IMG/VR virus record: IMGVR_UViG_3300020220_000046
Location: 1 to 62,051 of that record
DNA from: a virus
DNA: 62,051 bases
Direction: 5' to 3' (one strand)
In this document: one piece after another, positions 8,802-16,003 of the stretch
Layout of the letters: every line of letters begins with the position of its first letter
How positions within the stretch are numbered: position 1 is the stretch's first letter
Notes under the pieces: generated by a model
Database searches by the model: none
Told to the model about the DNA's origin: nothing
The model's input: the letters and a program-made list of their open reading frames with translations, nothing else
Translations under genes and position numbers: made by a program

Positions 8802-9878
8802 TTATATATTAAAACCTATTTGACTTTTATTATCGCTTCTATATAACTCTTCGTCTATATTGTAAATATCCGCTAAACACATTCCTTTGTCAACATTATT
8901 ATATTTACCAATAGATTTTAATAATTTTTTGGTATCGTCAATTGACAGATTTTGGAATTTGTGTTCTACAATCAATCTTCCTTTTCTAAGAAGAGCACTA
9001 TCTATCTTTTCTCTCTTCATATTAAAGGTTGCAATAATTTGTATGTTTAGACAATCCCCAAGGATTCCGTCTGTTAAATTAAGTATATTAGATACTCCAG
9101 CGGATGAACCATTAGTTTCTCTATCTGCAATCACTCTCTCTGCATCTTCCACAATGAGGATTGAGTTTTTGTGTTCCATCAAAAACGGAATAATGGATGG
9201 TTCAGATAATGATTCCGCCATTGATGGTGGAATGAATAGAATTTCTTTATCGATGATTAATCGAGTAAGATATTTGATGTATGATGTTTTACCTGTGCCG
9301 GGGTCTCCATGAAAAAGAATTATTCCCTTATCATTTGGGGTATTTAATCTTTTTAAAATTACCTCGTGTATTTTTAAAAACTCTTTTCCGTAGTTTAGTT
9401 CTAAATTCATATCGGGAACATTTAAATCATATTCCTCAATATCCAAATGCCCCATATCGGACTTAACCAAATTAATTCCCGATTTTTTTAATTCAATTAC
9501 AAACTCATCGAGTTTAAACAAATCAATATAAAAAGACGAGTCTCCACACCGAGCATCATAATTCATAACAATCTCAAAGTACTTTCCTTGACTTTTGTCG
9601 TTTGTACTTCTAAGGGTTATAATGACATGTTCTTTATTATGAATTAAAACATATGTGTTTGATGGCTTATCGTATCTTTTTCCTGTGATTATGTGTTCAC
9701 ACACACTCTTGAACCCACTTAAAACTAAGTATGGAAAAATGTCTGGACCATATTTTTTTACTCCGCTACTCATTTTCGATGGTAGTGCATCGAACTTATG
9801 AACAAAGTATTGTTCAACAGGTAATTCGTTTCCATATCCTATTTCGTGTAACGGGTAGTTTGATGGTAATTTATTCAT
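8802..9878 (-). CDS. BCS1-like AAA ATPase
   Basis: 358 residues. The AAA core is in the C-terminal half: Walker A GDPGTGKT at 191-198, Walker B ILIVEDAE around 240-247, a sensor-1-like IQIIATFNM and the arginine-finger-like DSALLRKGRLIVEHKF. The phrase LNLTDGILGDCLNIQ before sensor 1 is typical of BCS1/ClpX-like AAA proteins. The first 160 residues are a separate alpha/beta domain with no recognised family. BCS1 relatives remodel proteins, so it may be a phage unfoldase or chaperone; the target is unknown. It is packed against thioredoxin downstream and a 95-residue unknown upstream. Confidence 0.75.
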   Translation of the reverse strand: MNKLPSNYPLHEIGYGNELPVEQYFVHKFDALPSKMSSGVKKYGPDIFPYLVLSGFKSVCEHIITGKRYDKPSNTYVLIHNKEHVIITLRSTNDKSQGKYFEIVMNYDARCGDSSFYIDLFKLDEFVIELKKSGINLVKSDMGHLDIEEYDLNVPDMNLELNYGKEFLKIHEVILKRLNTPNDKGIILFHGDPGTGKTSYIKYLTRLIIDKEILFIPPSMAESLSEPSIIPFLMEHKNSILIVEDAERVIADRETNGSSAGVSNILNLTDGILGDCLNIQIIATFNMKREKIDSALLRKGRLIVEHKFQNLSIDDTKKLLKSIGKYNNVDKGMCLADIYNIDEELYRSDNKSQIGFNI

Positions 9879-9879
9879 C

Positions 9880-10167
9880 TTATTTTAAATAAAATTTTAT
9901 ATGATTCGGTATATATTCGTATATCGAATCGTCTTCTTTTTCCCCTTCTGTAAATTCCTGCAAAGTTATTCTAACTAATTCGAATTGTGCTCTTGTTAAT
10001 TGTGGTTCCCCACTCTTTTCATAATTAACATTTGCAATGTCTTTAATTAAATCATAAAACGAATCCTCATCATTACTCCCAATAAAATAGTTTTTTGCTT
10101 CGATATTGTTTTCAATATAATTTTTTACATTCTGTAAATAAACCAAAACATTAGTATGTAAATTCAT
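9880..10167 (-). CDS. Unknown small protein
   Basis: 95 residues, acidic, probably helical, starting MNLHTNVLVYLQNVKNYIE and ending YEYIPNHIKFYLK. No motif is recognised. It is separated by one base from both the methylase gene and the AAA ATPase gene, so it is translated from the same message. It could be a partner of the AAA protein, but only proximity suggests that. Confidence 0.6.
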   Translation of the reverse strand: MNLHTNVLVYLQNVKNYIENNIEAKNYFIGSNDEDSFYDLIKDIANVNYEKSGEPQLTRAQFELVRITLQEFTEGEKEDDSIYEYIPNHIKFYLK

Positions 10168-10168
10168 T

Positions 10169-11056
10169 TTAGTAATTCATAATTAATAACTCAATTCCGT
10201 CATTTTGTGTACCATCTTTTTTAGAACCAGCAGCCTTTTTAAAAATTTGTCTTCCCCAACGATAATTTTTTGTAAACATTGATAGTTGCCCATTCTTATC
10301 AACACTTGTGGTGTAGACAGGAAACCACTCATGTAGTTGAGAAAATTCATAGTATGATAAACTAAACTTACCTTGAATTTTTGTTAATGTTTCGGCAAGT
10401 CTTTTATGGTCTTTAGAATCAAAATCATGATTTGAGTAATAGTTTTCTGTTTTCCAATATGGTGGGTCCATATAAAAATAGGTCTTTTCTGAATCATATT
10501 TTTCAAGTACCTGTTGGAAATCTAAATTTTCAACAAATGTTATTTTGTCTATATGTTGTCTATATTTGGGATGTTTTAATTTATCCATTAATATTAAAAC
10601 TTTACATCTATATTTTCCCTTGTAATCTGTATAGTTTGATGTTTCGGGTTTTGAACCTGAGAATACTTGTGTCAATACATAAACATATTTTGCGGCGGCC
10701 TCAAAATTAGGTTCGTCTCCGATTACGTAATCATCGGCAAAGACTTCTCTCTGATATTGGCTAAACATTTGTTCATATTCTGGCGGTGTATTTGTTACAC
10801 CAAGTTGTTGACACGGATATTTTGCCAGTTCATCCCACAATCTATCATAGTGTTTTGCGCATCTGAATAGATTGGTATTCAGCTTATTAAAATCATTATA
10901 AACTACCGTCTTTAGATTGGGGTAATCTTTTAACTCCATATTGAAAAAAACCCAAAACATTCCTGAAAATCCTTCCACATACGTTTCAATGTCTTTGGGT
11001 ATGAATGGTACTATCCATTTGCCAATTCTGGCTTTGCCACCAATATAAGATATCAT
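10169..11056 (-). CDS. dam: DNA adenine N6-methyltransferase (D12 class)
   Basis: 295 residues. Family motifs are in order: YIGGKARIGKWIVPFIP (N-terminal GGK), YVEGFSGMF (AdoMet-binding motif I, 26-34), VVYNDFN, and the catalytic DPPY at 197-200 followed by W. It would methylate adenine N6 using S-adenosylmethionine, protecting phage DNA from host restriction or marking it. The recognition site cannot be read from sequence. No partner restriction enzyme is adjacent. It is the first minus-strand gene left of the divergent intergenic region at 11057-11189. Confidence 0.88.
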   Translation of the reverse strand: MISYIGGKARIGKWIVPFIPKDIETYVEGFSGMFWVFFNMELKDYPNLKTVVYNDFNKLNTNLFRCAKHYDRLWDELAKYPCQQLGVTNTPPEYEQMFSQYQREVFADDYVIGDEPNFEAAAKYVYVLTQVFSGSKPETSNYTDYKGKYRCKVLILMDKLKHPKYRQHIDKITFVENLDFQQVLEKYDSEKTYFYMDPPYWKTENYYSNHDFDSKDHKRLAETLTKIQGKFSLSYYEFSQLHEWFPVYTTSVDKNGQLSMFTKNYRWGRQIFKKAAGSKKDGTQNDGIELLIMNY

Positions 11057-11154
11057 ATTTGATATTAGTATTAAGTATTTTATTGTTATTATAAATTATA
11101 ACCAAAAAAGTCGAAAAAAAGAAGGGGTCGCTTATGTTTTATTGGAAATAAATA

Positions 11155-11183
11155 TTGACTATACTCTTTAAATTTCGTAGATT
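11155..11183 (+). promoter_or_regulatory. Sigma70-like promoter for the plus-strand gene pair
   Basis: TTGACT (11155-11160), a 17-base spacer and TAGATT (11178-11183) form a near-consensus promoter on the plus strand. The GTG of the first gene (11190) is only six bases past the -10, so transcription would start at or near the start codon, giving a leaderless or nearly leaderless message. Prediction from spacing and consensus only. Confidence 0.5.
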
Positions 11184-11189
11184 TAATTT

Positions 11190-11342
11190 GTGTCATGCTC
11201 AGAATGTAAAAAGAAACAAACCATCAAAAAGGAAATGATAGAGAGTTCCAAATTTGTTAGTAATGGAGTAATATGGTTTGTTGTTATATGGAGTGGATTT
11301 GCCATATATGGAATCATAACCCTTATAAGTAAATTGTTATGA
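11190..11342 (+). CDS. Small membrane protein with CSEC motif
   Basis: 50 residues from a GTG at 11190 (an in-frame TAA lies two codons upstream, so GTG is the first possible start). The N-terminus carries C-S-x-C-x-x-C spacing (VSCSECKKK), a possible metal-binding knuckle. A single hydrophobic helix follows (VIWFVVIWSGFAIYGIITLI). The stop overlaps the next ATG (ATGA at 11339-11342), strong support for translation and coupling. A Cys-knuckle plus membrane anchor suggests a small membrane-associated regulator. Function unknown. Confidence 0.6.
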   Translation: MSCSECKKKQTIKKEMIESSKFVSNGVIWFVVIWSGFAIYGIITLISKLL

Positions 11343-11977
11343 GGAGTGGTAAGTATTTTATAGTATTATTTTGTAATAATAAAAAGTTAAAGGTTTTATA
11401 TCGTTGTCAAACAATCAAAACACTATATGAACATTGGAGAGAATACAAAACACAAAGACAGCCGAGGTTTATGAAAATACAAGGGGGTAAAAGAAACAAA
11501 GAACTTGTGTTTGAATTAGCCCTTATTTTTCCAAATAATAGATGGTCGAAGAAAACCTTTGTAAAAGATGGTTTAGGTAGAAACATTGAAGCTCAAATGG
11601 AGGATGATAAGTTTCGTATAAAAGAACTCATCCCGTATTGGAAAGAAGAATACATATACAATTTTCAAATAAAGGACCGCGTCAGATATCACAATATGAT
11701 GGATGAGATTTTGAAAATAAGAGATGTGGCACAGGTTTTCACATTGAACAATAAACTATTTGTTCAAAATGAAAATGACATATGGTTGTATGGAAACAAA
11801 AACCTAAAAGACGCTGAAAGGTTGTTTAATTTAGTAAGAGAAGATTTACTAAACAAAAAGAAGAACAACTTTATTTTTGTTAGAGACGTAACAACCGCAC
11901 AAAGAAAATCACTATATACCCTGCTTGAATCTAAAGGGTTTAAGAGGTCTGAGCTTTTTCGGCATTACTCTTATTAA
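11339..11977 (+). CDS. Unknown basic protein, second gene of plus-strand pair
   Basis: 212 residues, Lys/Arg-rich, coupled to the preceding membrane peptide by a 4-base overlap. Visible stretches are YFIVLFCNNKKLKVLYRC, a central WKEEYIYNFQIKDRVRYHN, and a C-terminal VRDVTTAQRKSLYTLLESKG. No family is recognised. The basic character is compatible with nucleic-acid binding, which is speculative. Its 3' end overlaps the 3' end of the minus-strand gene at 11940-12191 by 38 bases, a convergent overlap. Confidence 0.65.
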   Translation: MRSGKYFIVLFCNNKKLKVLYRCQTIKTLYEHWREYKTQRQPRFMKIQGGKRNKELVFELALIFPNNRWSKKTFVKDGLGRNIEAQMEDDKFRIKELIPYWKEEYIYNFQIKDRVRYHNMMDEILKIRDVAQVFTLNNKLFVQNENDIWLYGNKNLKDAERLFNLVREDLLNKKKNNFIFVRDVTTAQRKSLYTLLESKGFKRSELFRHYSY

Positions 11978-12191
11978 AAACAATATCAACAAATCCAATA
12001 CGAACGGTAAATGAATTACCGGGTTTTGTTGACCTCCTATTTTGTTTTTTATTAATGTAGTCGAATGTATTAAGAAATTCTTTTTCGGATAACTCAAGAA
12101 CAATGGCGGCGCTTTCAGATTCAATATTCATTTTTTCAACTAAGTCACTTATAATAGCCAACTGATTTAATAAATCACCCTTTTTTTCCAT
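11940..12191 (-). CDS. Unknown small helical protein
   Basis: 83 residues from ATG at 12191 (an upstream TTG at 12197 is less likely). MEKKGDLLNQLAIISDLVEKMN begins a helix; the middle has SAAIVLELSEKEFLNTFDYI and the end GNSFTVRIGFVDIVFNKSN. The start overlaps the upstream small ORF by 17 bases. The 3' end converges with, and overlaps, the plus-strand gene. No family recognised. Confidence 0.55.
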   Translation of the reverse strand: MEKKGDLLNQLAIISDLVEKMNIESESAAIVLELSEKEFLNTFDYINKKQNRRSTKPGNSFTVRIGFVDIVFNKSNAEKAQTS

Positions 12192-12387
12192 AACCAAATA
12201 TTATTAGTATCCTATTAAATATACCTATCTTTTTCTTTTCAGGTGCTTTGAACATCTCATCTTTGTTCCAAGATTTGATTTCCTCAATCATCTTCCTCTT
12301 GTGATTCTGTATCTCCGATTGGTCCTTCTCCGTTTCCTTCTTCAACCAATTTAATTCCTTTTGTATCTTCTTGTTGTTCTTTGACAT
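12175..12387 (-). CDS. Small coiled-coil protein overlapping its neighbour out of frame
   Basis: 70 residues from ATG at 12387. A charged helical N-terminus (MSKNNKKIQKELNWLKKETE) is followed by KAPEKKKIGIFNRILIIFGY, a short amphipathic or hydrophobic end. The first 104 bases lie inside the 3' end of the gene at 12284-12745 in another frame, an unusually long same-strand overlap. Both frames look protein-like, so either this is dual coding or this start is wrong. Function unknown. Confidence 0.42.
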   Translation of the reverse strand: MSKNNKKIQKELNWLKKETEKDQSEIQNHKRKMIEEIKSWNKDEMFKAPEKKKIGIFNRILIIFGYGKKG

Positions 12388-12745
12388 TTTCAATAAATGA
12401 TAAGTCTCTTAATTTATCCAAGGATTGATGTTGAAATAAAATATGAAGTTCTTTAATTTTTGCTTGTAATAATCTATCCTTTTCTTCCAATTCTTTATTT
12501 GTGTCAATTATTTCTTTTGCACATGCAAATGCGGTTTCATAACCATTCGATGTCGATTGAGTTATAATTGAAACCAATGTAAATTTTTCGTTCTTGTCCT
12601 GTACTTTATATTTGATTGACTTATATGGCGCCATGATATGTTCAAACTTCCATGTCATTGGTAGTTTGATGTCCAAACTAACATTGTTATCAATCTCTCT
12701 AAGAGAAAAAAAGTAAGGTCTAAGATATTTTACTAATTCAAACAC
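12284..12745 (-). CDS. Unknown protein with helical middle and acidic tail
   Basis: 153 residues from a GTG start at 12745. The first half looks like a beta domain (NNVSLDIKLPMTWKFEHIM; FTLVSIITQSTSNGYETAF). Residues about 85-120 form a helix with coiled-coil character (ELEEKDRLLQAKIKELHIL). The end is highly acidic (GDTESQEEDD). It lies just downstream of a small membrane protein gene. No family recognised. Confidence 0.6.
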   Translation of the reverse strand: MFELVKYLRPYFFSLREIDNNVSLDIKLPMTWKFEHIMAPYKSIKYKVQDKNEKFTLVSIITQSTSNGYETAFACAKEIIDTNKELEEKDRLLQAKIKELHILFQHQSLDKLRDLSFIENVKEQQEDTKGIKLVEEGNGEGPIGDTESQEEDD

Positions 12746-12749
12746 GTTA

Positions 12750-12929
12750 TTATAGTATAATAAAGGTGATTATGTATGAAACGGCAAGGTATAGAAACAC
12801 TTCCTCGGTCTTTCCAGCTTTCATTGGTGCTGGTTCTTCCTGAAATAGTTTTAAAGAAAATTCAATTATGAACCTCAAACAAAAAACTATACTCAAGACA
12901 AAGAGTAAAAGTTTAATTTGTTCAATCAT
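12750..12929 (-). CDS. Small two-helix membrane protein
   Basis: 59 residues from ATG at 12929. Two hydrophobic segments are visible: IKLLLFVLSIVFCLRFII near the N-terminus and VFLYLAVSYIITFIIL at the C-terminus, joined by a charged linker with EEPAPMKAGKTEE. The start overlaps the histone-like gene's stop by eight bases (ATGATTGA), implying coupling. It resembles a holin-sized hairpin membrane protein, but nothing identifies it as one. Confidence 0.55.
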   Translation of the reverse strand: MIEQIKLLLFVLSIVFCLRFIIEFSLKLFQEEPAPMKAGKTEEVFLYLAVSYIITFIIL

Positions 12930-13101
12930 AATGTTTAATTTCTTCTAAAATTTCTTTTCTATACTGAGCAATTAATATTTTTATTTCTTGAGCGTATTTT
13001 CGAGCACGAATCGATGCGCTTCGGTTTCCCTTTTCATATACTTTAGCGGTGTCGACAGACATTTTCTCCACTAACTCTTTTATTTTCTTTAGTGTTTCCA
13101 T
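12922..13101 (-). CDS. Histone H1-like (Hc1-type) small nucleoid protein
   Basis: 59 residues from ATG at 13101. METLKKIKELVEKMSVDTAK, then YEKGNRSASIRARKYAQEI and ending in a Lys-rich helix, follow the layout of the short histone-H1-like proteins of Bacteroidota: a helical start, the core (F/Y)-x-KGN-x-(A/S)-(A/G)-x-R-x-RK and a helical end. Those proteins are DNA-binding and basic. In a phage it could compact DNA, modulate the host nucleoid or help packaging. An inverted repeat fills the space before its ATG, and it is coupled to a membrane protein downstream. The assignment rests on motif recognition. Confidence 0.68.
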   Translation of the reverse strand: METLKKIKELVEKMSVDTAKVYEKGNRSASIRARKYAQEIKILIAQYRKEILEEIKHYD

Positions 13102-13138
13102 ATTTTTTCCGTTTTTATTACCAATATACGGAAAAAAT
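13102..13138 (-). promoter_or_regulatory. Inverted repeat abutting the histone-like gene start
   Basis: ATTTTTTCCGT (13102-13112) and ACGGAAAAAAT (13128-13138) are perfect complements with a 15-base loop. They occupy nearly all of the gap between the stop at 13140 and the ATG at 13099-13101. No T-run follows the stem on the minus strand, so a translational role is more likely than termination. Confidence 0.45.
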
Positions 13139-13139
13139 T

Positions 13140-13598
13140 CTATTTTTTCAAGTTTTGTTCCAACAATTTGTAAACTTCCGTGAGCATATCAAGTTCAGAC
13201 CTTGATTTTCTGTGCCTAAAGTCGAATAACTTAAAGAAATATTCCCCTATCCTTGTGGTTTTTTTATCCATTTTTGTTTCATAATATGCCTCATAAAAGA
13301 AATTCCACATGTACTCATAGTGAGTACCCCTTTCTTTAAAGTGTATCTTTTCCTTTGTAAAATTATCGAGTAGTTTACTCCAACACCAATTGAAGTGGTT
13401 TCGTTGGTCCGATTCGTTATATAAAACGTCGATACCCAAAAACGTTGCGTCTACTAAATCATGTAATGAGCTTAAGAAATCGTAAAATAGTTCAATCTTT
13501 TCACGATGAATATTGTATGCTCTATACCAAACGTCGATTTGATGTCTGTACTTTTCGGTGGTTTCGTACTCAATATAATAATCCTCTCTCTTTTCCAT
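13140..13598 (-). CDS. Unknown aromatic-rich helical protein
   Basis: 152 residues, starting MEKREDYYIEYETTEKYRHQ and unusually rich in Tyr, Phe, Trp and His (WYRAYNIHREKIELFYDFLS; YMWNFFYEAYYETK). It looks all-helical and soluble. No catalytic motif is seen. An inverted repeat (TTCCTTA/TAAGGAA at 13601-13625) ends two bases before its ATG. It lies next to the histone-like gene and downstream of probable structural genes. Function unknown. Confidence 0.6.
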   Translation of the reverse strand: MEKREDYYIEYETTEKYRHQIDVWYRAYNIHREKIELFYDFLSSLHDLVDATFLGIDVLYNESDQRNHFNWCWSKLLDNFTKEKIHFKERGTHYEYMWNFFYEAYYETKMDKKTTRIGEYFFKLFDFRHRKSRSELDMLTEVYKLLEQNLKK

Positions 13599-13600
13599 GG

Positions 13601-13625
13601 TTCCTTAATACATAATAATAAGGAA
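13601..13625 (-). promoter_or_regulatory. Inverted repeat next to a start codon
   Basis: TTCCTTA (13601-13607) and TAAGGAA (13619-13625) form a 7-bp stem with an 11-base loop, two bases from the ATG at 13596-13598. It is one of four such start-adjacent hairpins in the window. Confidence 0.38.
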
Positions 13626-13647
13626 AGAAAAGAATAAAAATAAGAAT

Positions 13648-14841
13648 TTACTGAGTTCTTTCGTCGTATCCCAAAATATTCTTCATTCTTTTGATTTCTT
13701 CTTCAAAAATTGAAAACATTTTAGGTTTTTCAGATTCTTTAACCACACTAACCTTTGCTGGTACTTTCCAACGATGGCCCCAACTTACCTCAGGTTCTTT
13801 AGCTATTTTCTTAGCCTTTCTTTCTATCTTTTTACCTATTTTCTTTCCTAAATCACTTTTTATAACGTTTGCCGCGTCTTGTGAGTTACCCATTGTTGTG
13901 TCACCTTCTAATGCTTTCTTTAATCTTGCTTTAAATCTTTTAGATGGTTCATAACCATAATTGAGGTCTTCCAATCCTTCACCTCTAAAATCATCTATAG
14001 TTTCATTCTCATCTTCAGTTGTTCTATCAGCTACGGTATCACCCTTTACAATGGCTTTTGGAAATTTTGGATTGTCGTTACCATCAAAAGATGAGATACC
14101 CTTTAATTTTTTCTCAACATCTGCCATGTGAGATTTTGAATCACTACCTGAAATTTTTTGAGCTTTTTTAGTTACCACTAAACCCGGTACTGACTCATTT
14201 ACTATTTTAGAAATCAAAGAAACTAACTCACTTTCTGTAAGTCTTAAAGTTGTTTTTTTAGATTCTTCCATTTTACGCGCACCACATTCGTTACAATTAC
14301 CCTCTTCATTCATAATACCGCCACATTCATTACAAAAACCATGACCTTCTTTAACATCTTCTTTTTTAGTTTTATCTTTCTTTTCTGCCCCTCCACACTC
14401 TTCACATTGAGATTCCATTTCCTCAAGTTGCTTCCATGCTTCGTCAACATTAATGGTTTCGGTTCCAATTTTAAATTCTTTGAGACCTTTCTCTTTAGCA
14501 TCAAGAACTGCTTGAGCTACGTTTTTTACTTTTATTGATTTTTTTTCCATGGTTTTTGTTTCGTTTACTTCTAATTTTTCTCCTAATTCTTCCAATTTAT
14601 CTATCATTTCAGAATAGGAGTTATATGATGCTTTTTCAATTATAAATTCTTTTTCAGGATGCTCTTTCTTATAAATATCTAAATGTTTGTGTGCTTCATC
14701 TTCAGAATAACAAGTCTGAACAGGTTCACCTTCACAGGTTATATGAAATACCTTTTTACCATCCTCTTTTTCTTCAAGAATAGCTCTTCTAACCTCGTTT
14801 AATAACGACTCATTTATAATATTATTCAAATTATTTTCCAT
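13648..14841 (-). CDS. Zinc-ribbon-containing protein, probable virion or core component
   Basis: 397 residues, strongly charged. N-terminal helix MENNLNNIINESLLNEVRRA. Cysteine pairs CEECGG (about 148), CNECGG (about 173) and CNECGA (about 186) form one or two zinc ribbons between charged linkers. After residue 195 come LTESELVSLISKIVNES, Lys-rich segments (GKKIGKKIERKAKK) and a helical end FSIFEEEIKRMKNILGYDE. The LTESE...ISKIV and (E)EIKRMKNIL(G) phrases recur in marine phage structural or core proteins as I recall them. The gene abuts the ParB-like gene and is followed by an intergenic inverted repeat. Function not established. Confidence 0.55.
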   Translation of the reverse strand: MENNLNNIINESLLNEVRRAILEEKEDGKKVFHITCEGEPVQTCYSEDEAHKHLDIYKKEHPEKEFIIEKASYNSYSEMIDKLEELGEKLEVNETKTMEKKSIKVKNVAQAVLDAKEKGLKEFKIGTETINVDEAWKQLEEMESQCEECGGAEKKDKTKKEDVKEGHGFCNECGGIMNEEGNCNECGARKMEESKKTTLRLTESELVSLISKIVNESVPGLVVTKKAQKISGSDSKSHMADVEKKLKGISSFDGNDNPKFPKAIVKGDTVADRTTEDENETIDDFRGEGLEDLNYGYEPSKRFKARLKKALEGDTTMGNSQDAANVIKSDLGKKIGKKIERKAKKIAKEPEVSWGHRWKVPAKVSVVKESEKPKMFSIFEEEIKRMKNILGYDERTQ

Positions 14842-14842
14842 C

Positions 14843-15763
14843 TTATTGTATAAATATCTTATTTATCTCATTTAATACAATTTTCTCTATTTCAGAATAT
14901 GGAATTCCGTATTTTTTAGATGCCAATCGTATTGATTCTTTTAGTCCATCTACCTCTAATAATTCAATGGCGTTTATGTCACCCTGATTACAATATGGAA
15001 ACCTCTTACACTTTTCTTTTATTTTGATAAACTTACCCTCAGGTCCACCCCACTTAGGGAACTTCTTATCCTTTACCGCCCTACTACTCTTTATACTTTC
15101 GGGACCCCCAATACTCAATGGGTTCTTGCGGTTTTTAGATGGGAATGGAACATCATAATAACCTGATGCATCTGCGGTTACCGCTTCCTCTATATCCTCT
15201 TCCTCTTTAAGATTATGAATCTTATTAATCTTTTTTTTAATGATTGGAGCTCCGAGTGCGGGTGCGAATGCACCGGCAGCGTCTGCTCCCGTAGCTTCTG
15301 TTGTATCTTTCTTTTTTCCTTGACAATGTGCCCTTTGGCTAAAACCTTTTGGATTTGAACAATCGATTGAATCTTTGTATTTTTCACTCCACTTTTCATT
15401 CATCTCAACTTTCTGTGTCATATCAACAACCCATAATTTTGGGTTAATTCCTTTATTTATCAATCCCGCCAATCTTGTATTCCCACCTAGTAAATTATAA
15501 TTATTTTCACTAAACTTGACCACTATTGGTATTTCAATTTCACCCTTCTCAAATGAATCTTCAAATCTCTTTTTCTTGTCATCCTCTAATGTATTGTAAT
15601 CTAAATCGACATTATATAATACATCTTCTATTTTTTCAAAATTCGTGATATCGTAATTTTTATTTGCAACATTTAACCACCCCTCTTTACCCATTTTTTC
15701 AAACACACGGTAACGTAGGGCTTCCATCCATTCATTATCAAAATTAGGTTTAACGTATTTCAT
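14843..15763 (-). CDS. ParB-like domain protein with cysteine motif, probable virion-associated
   Basis: 306 residues. Residues about 75-115 (EIPIVVKFSENNYNLLGGNT, then RLAGLINKG) match the ParB/sulfiredoxin-like core: a strand followed by GG(N/H)TR. Then comes DCSNPKGFSQRAHCQGKKK, a short cysteine motif seen in several large-phage proteins, an Ala/Gly linker and VTADASGYYDVPFPSKN. The final part, KCKRFPYCNQGDINAIEL, with closely spaced Cys, also recurs in marine phage virion proteins as I recall. It lies between small structural candidates. A nuclease or nucleotide-hydrolysing role for the ParB-like part is possible but unproven. Confidence 0.58.
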   Translation of the reverse strand: MKYVKPNFDNEWMEALRYRVFEKMGKEGWLNVANKNYDITNFEKIEDVLYNVDLDYNTLEDDKKKRFEDSFEKGEIEIPIVVKFSENNYNLLGGNTRLAGLINKGINPKLWVVDMTQKVEMNEKWSEKYKDSIDCSNPKGFSQRAHCQGKKKDTTEATGADAAGAFAPALGAPIIKKKINKIHNLKEEEDIEEAVTADASGYYDVPFPSKNRKNPLSIGGPESIKSSRAVKDKKFPKWGGPEGKFIKIKEKCKRFPYCNQGDINAIELLEVDGLKESIRLASKKYGIPYSEIEKIVLNEINKIFIQ

Positions 15764-16002
15764 TACTTAACTGTTTTCAACGCACCTTCCCAAAATGACT
15801 TTCTCTGCCACAGGGTTTTGAATAGTTCAACAACAACCTTTGTAGATAGGTCCACTATTTTATCATCTATATTTTTTGTACCTAACTCCTTTTGAATTAT
15901 CTTAACAACAATATTATGGGCTTGGGTCGTCTCAAGAAAGTCTTTCATCTCCTTCCTTGATATTTTTTCAATCTCTTTAATATCTGCGTTAGTCAAAGCC
16001 AT
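15763..16002 (-). CDS. Small helical protein in structural cluster
   Basis: 79 residues, starting MALTNADIKEIEKISRKEMK and ending LFKTLWQRKSFWEGALKTV. It is all-helical with a Trp-rich C-terminal segment (LWQRKSFWEG). Short proteins with this MALT(N)-x-(D)-I-K start and a W..R..W end accompany structural genes in other large marine phages, from memory. It overlaps the next gene's start by one base. Function unknown. Confidence 0.55.
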   Translation of the reverse strand: MALTNADIKEIEKISRKEMKDFLETTQAHNIVVKIIQKELGTKNIDDKIVDLSTKVVVELFKTLWQRKSFWEGALKTVK

Positions 16003-16003
16003 G

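Noticed and set aside
14310-14504. Lys-rich small ORF inside the zinc-ribbon protein gene.
   Set aside because: Composition reflects the A-rich coding strand of the real gene in another frame; no start context.
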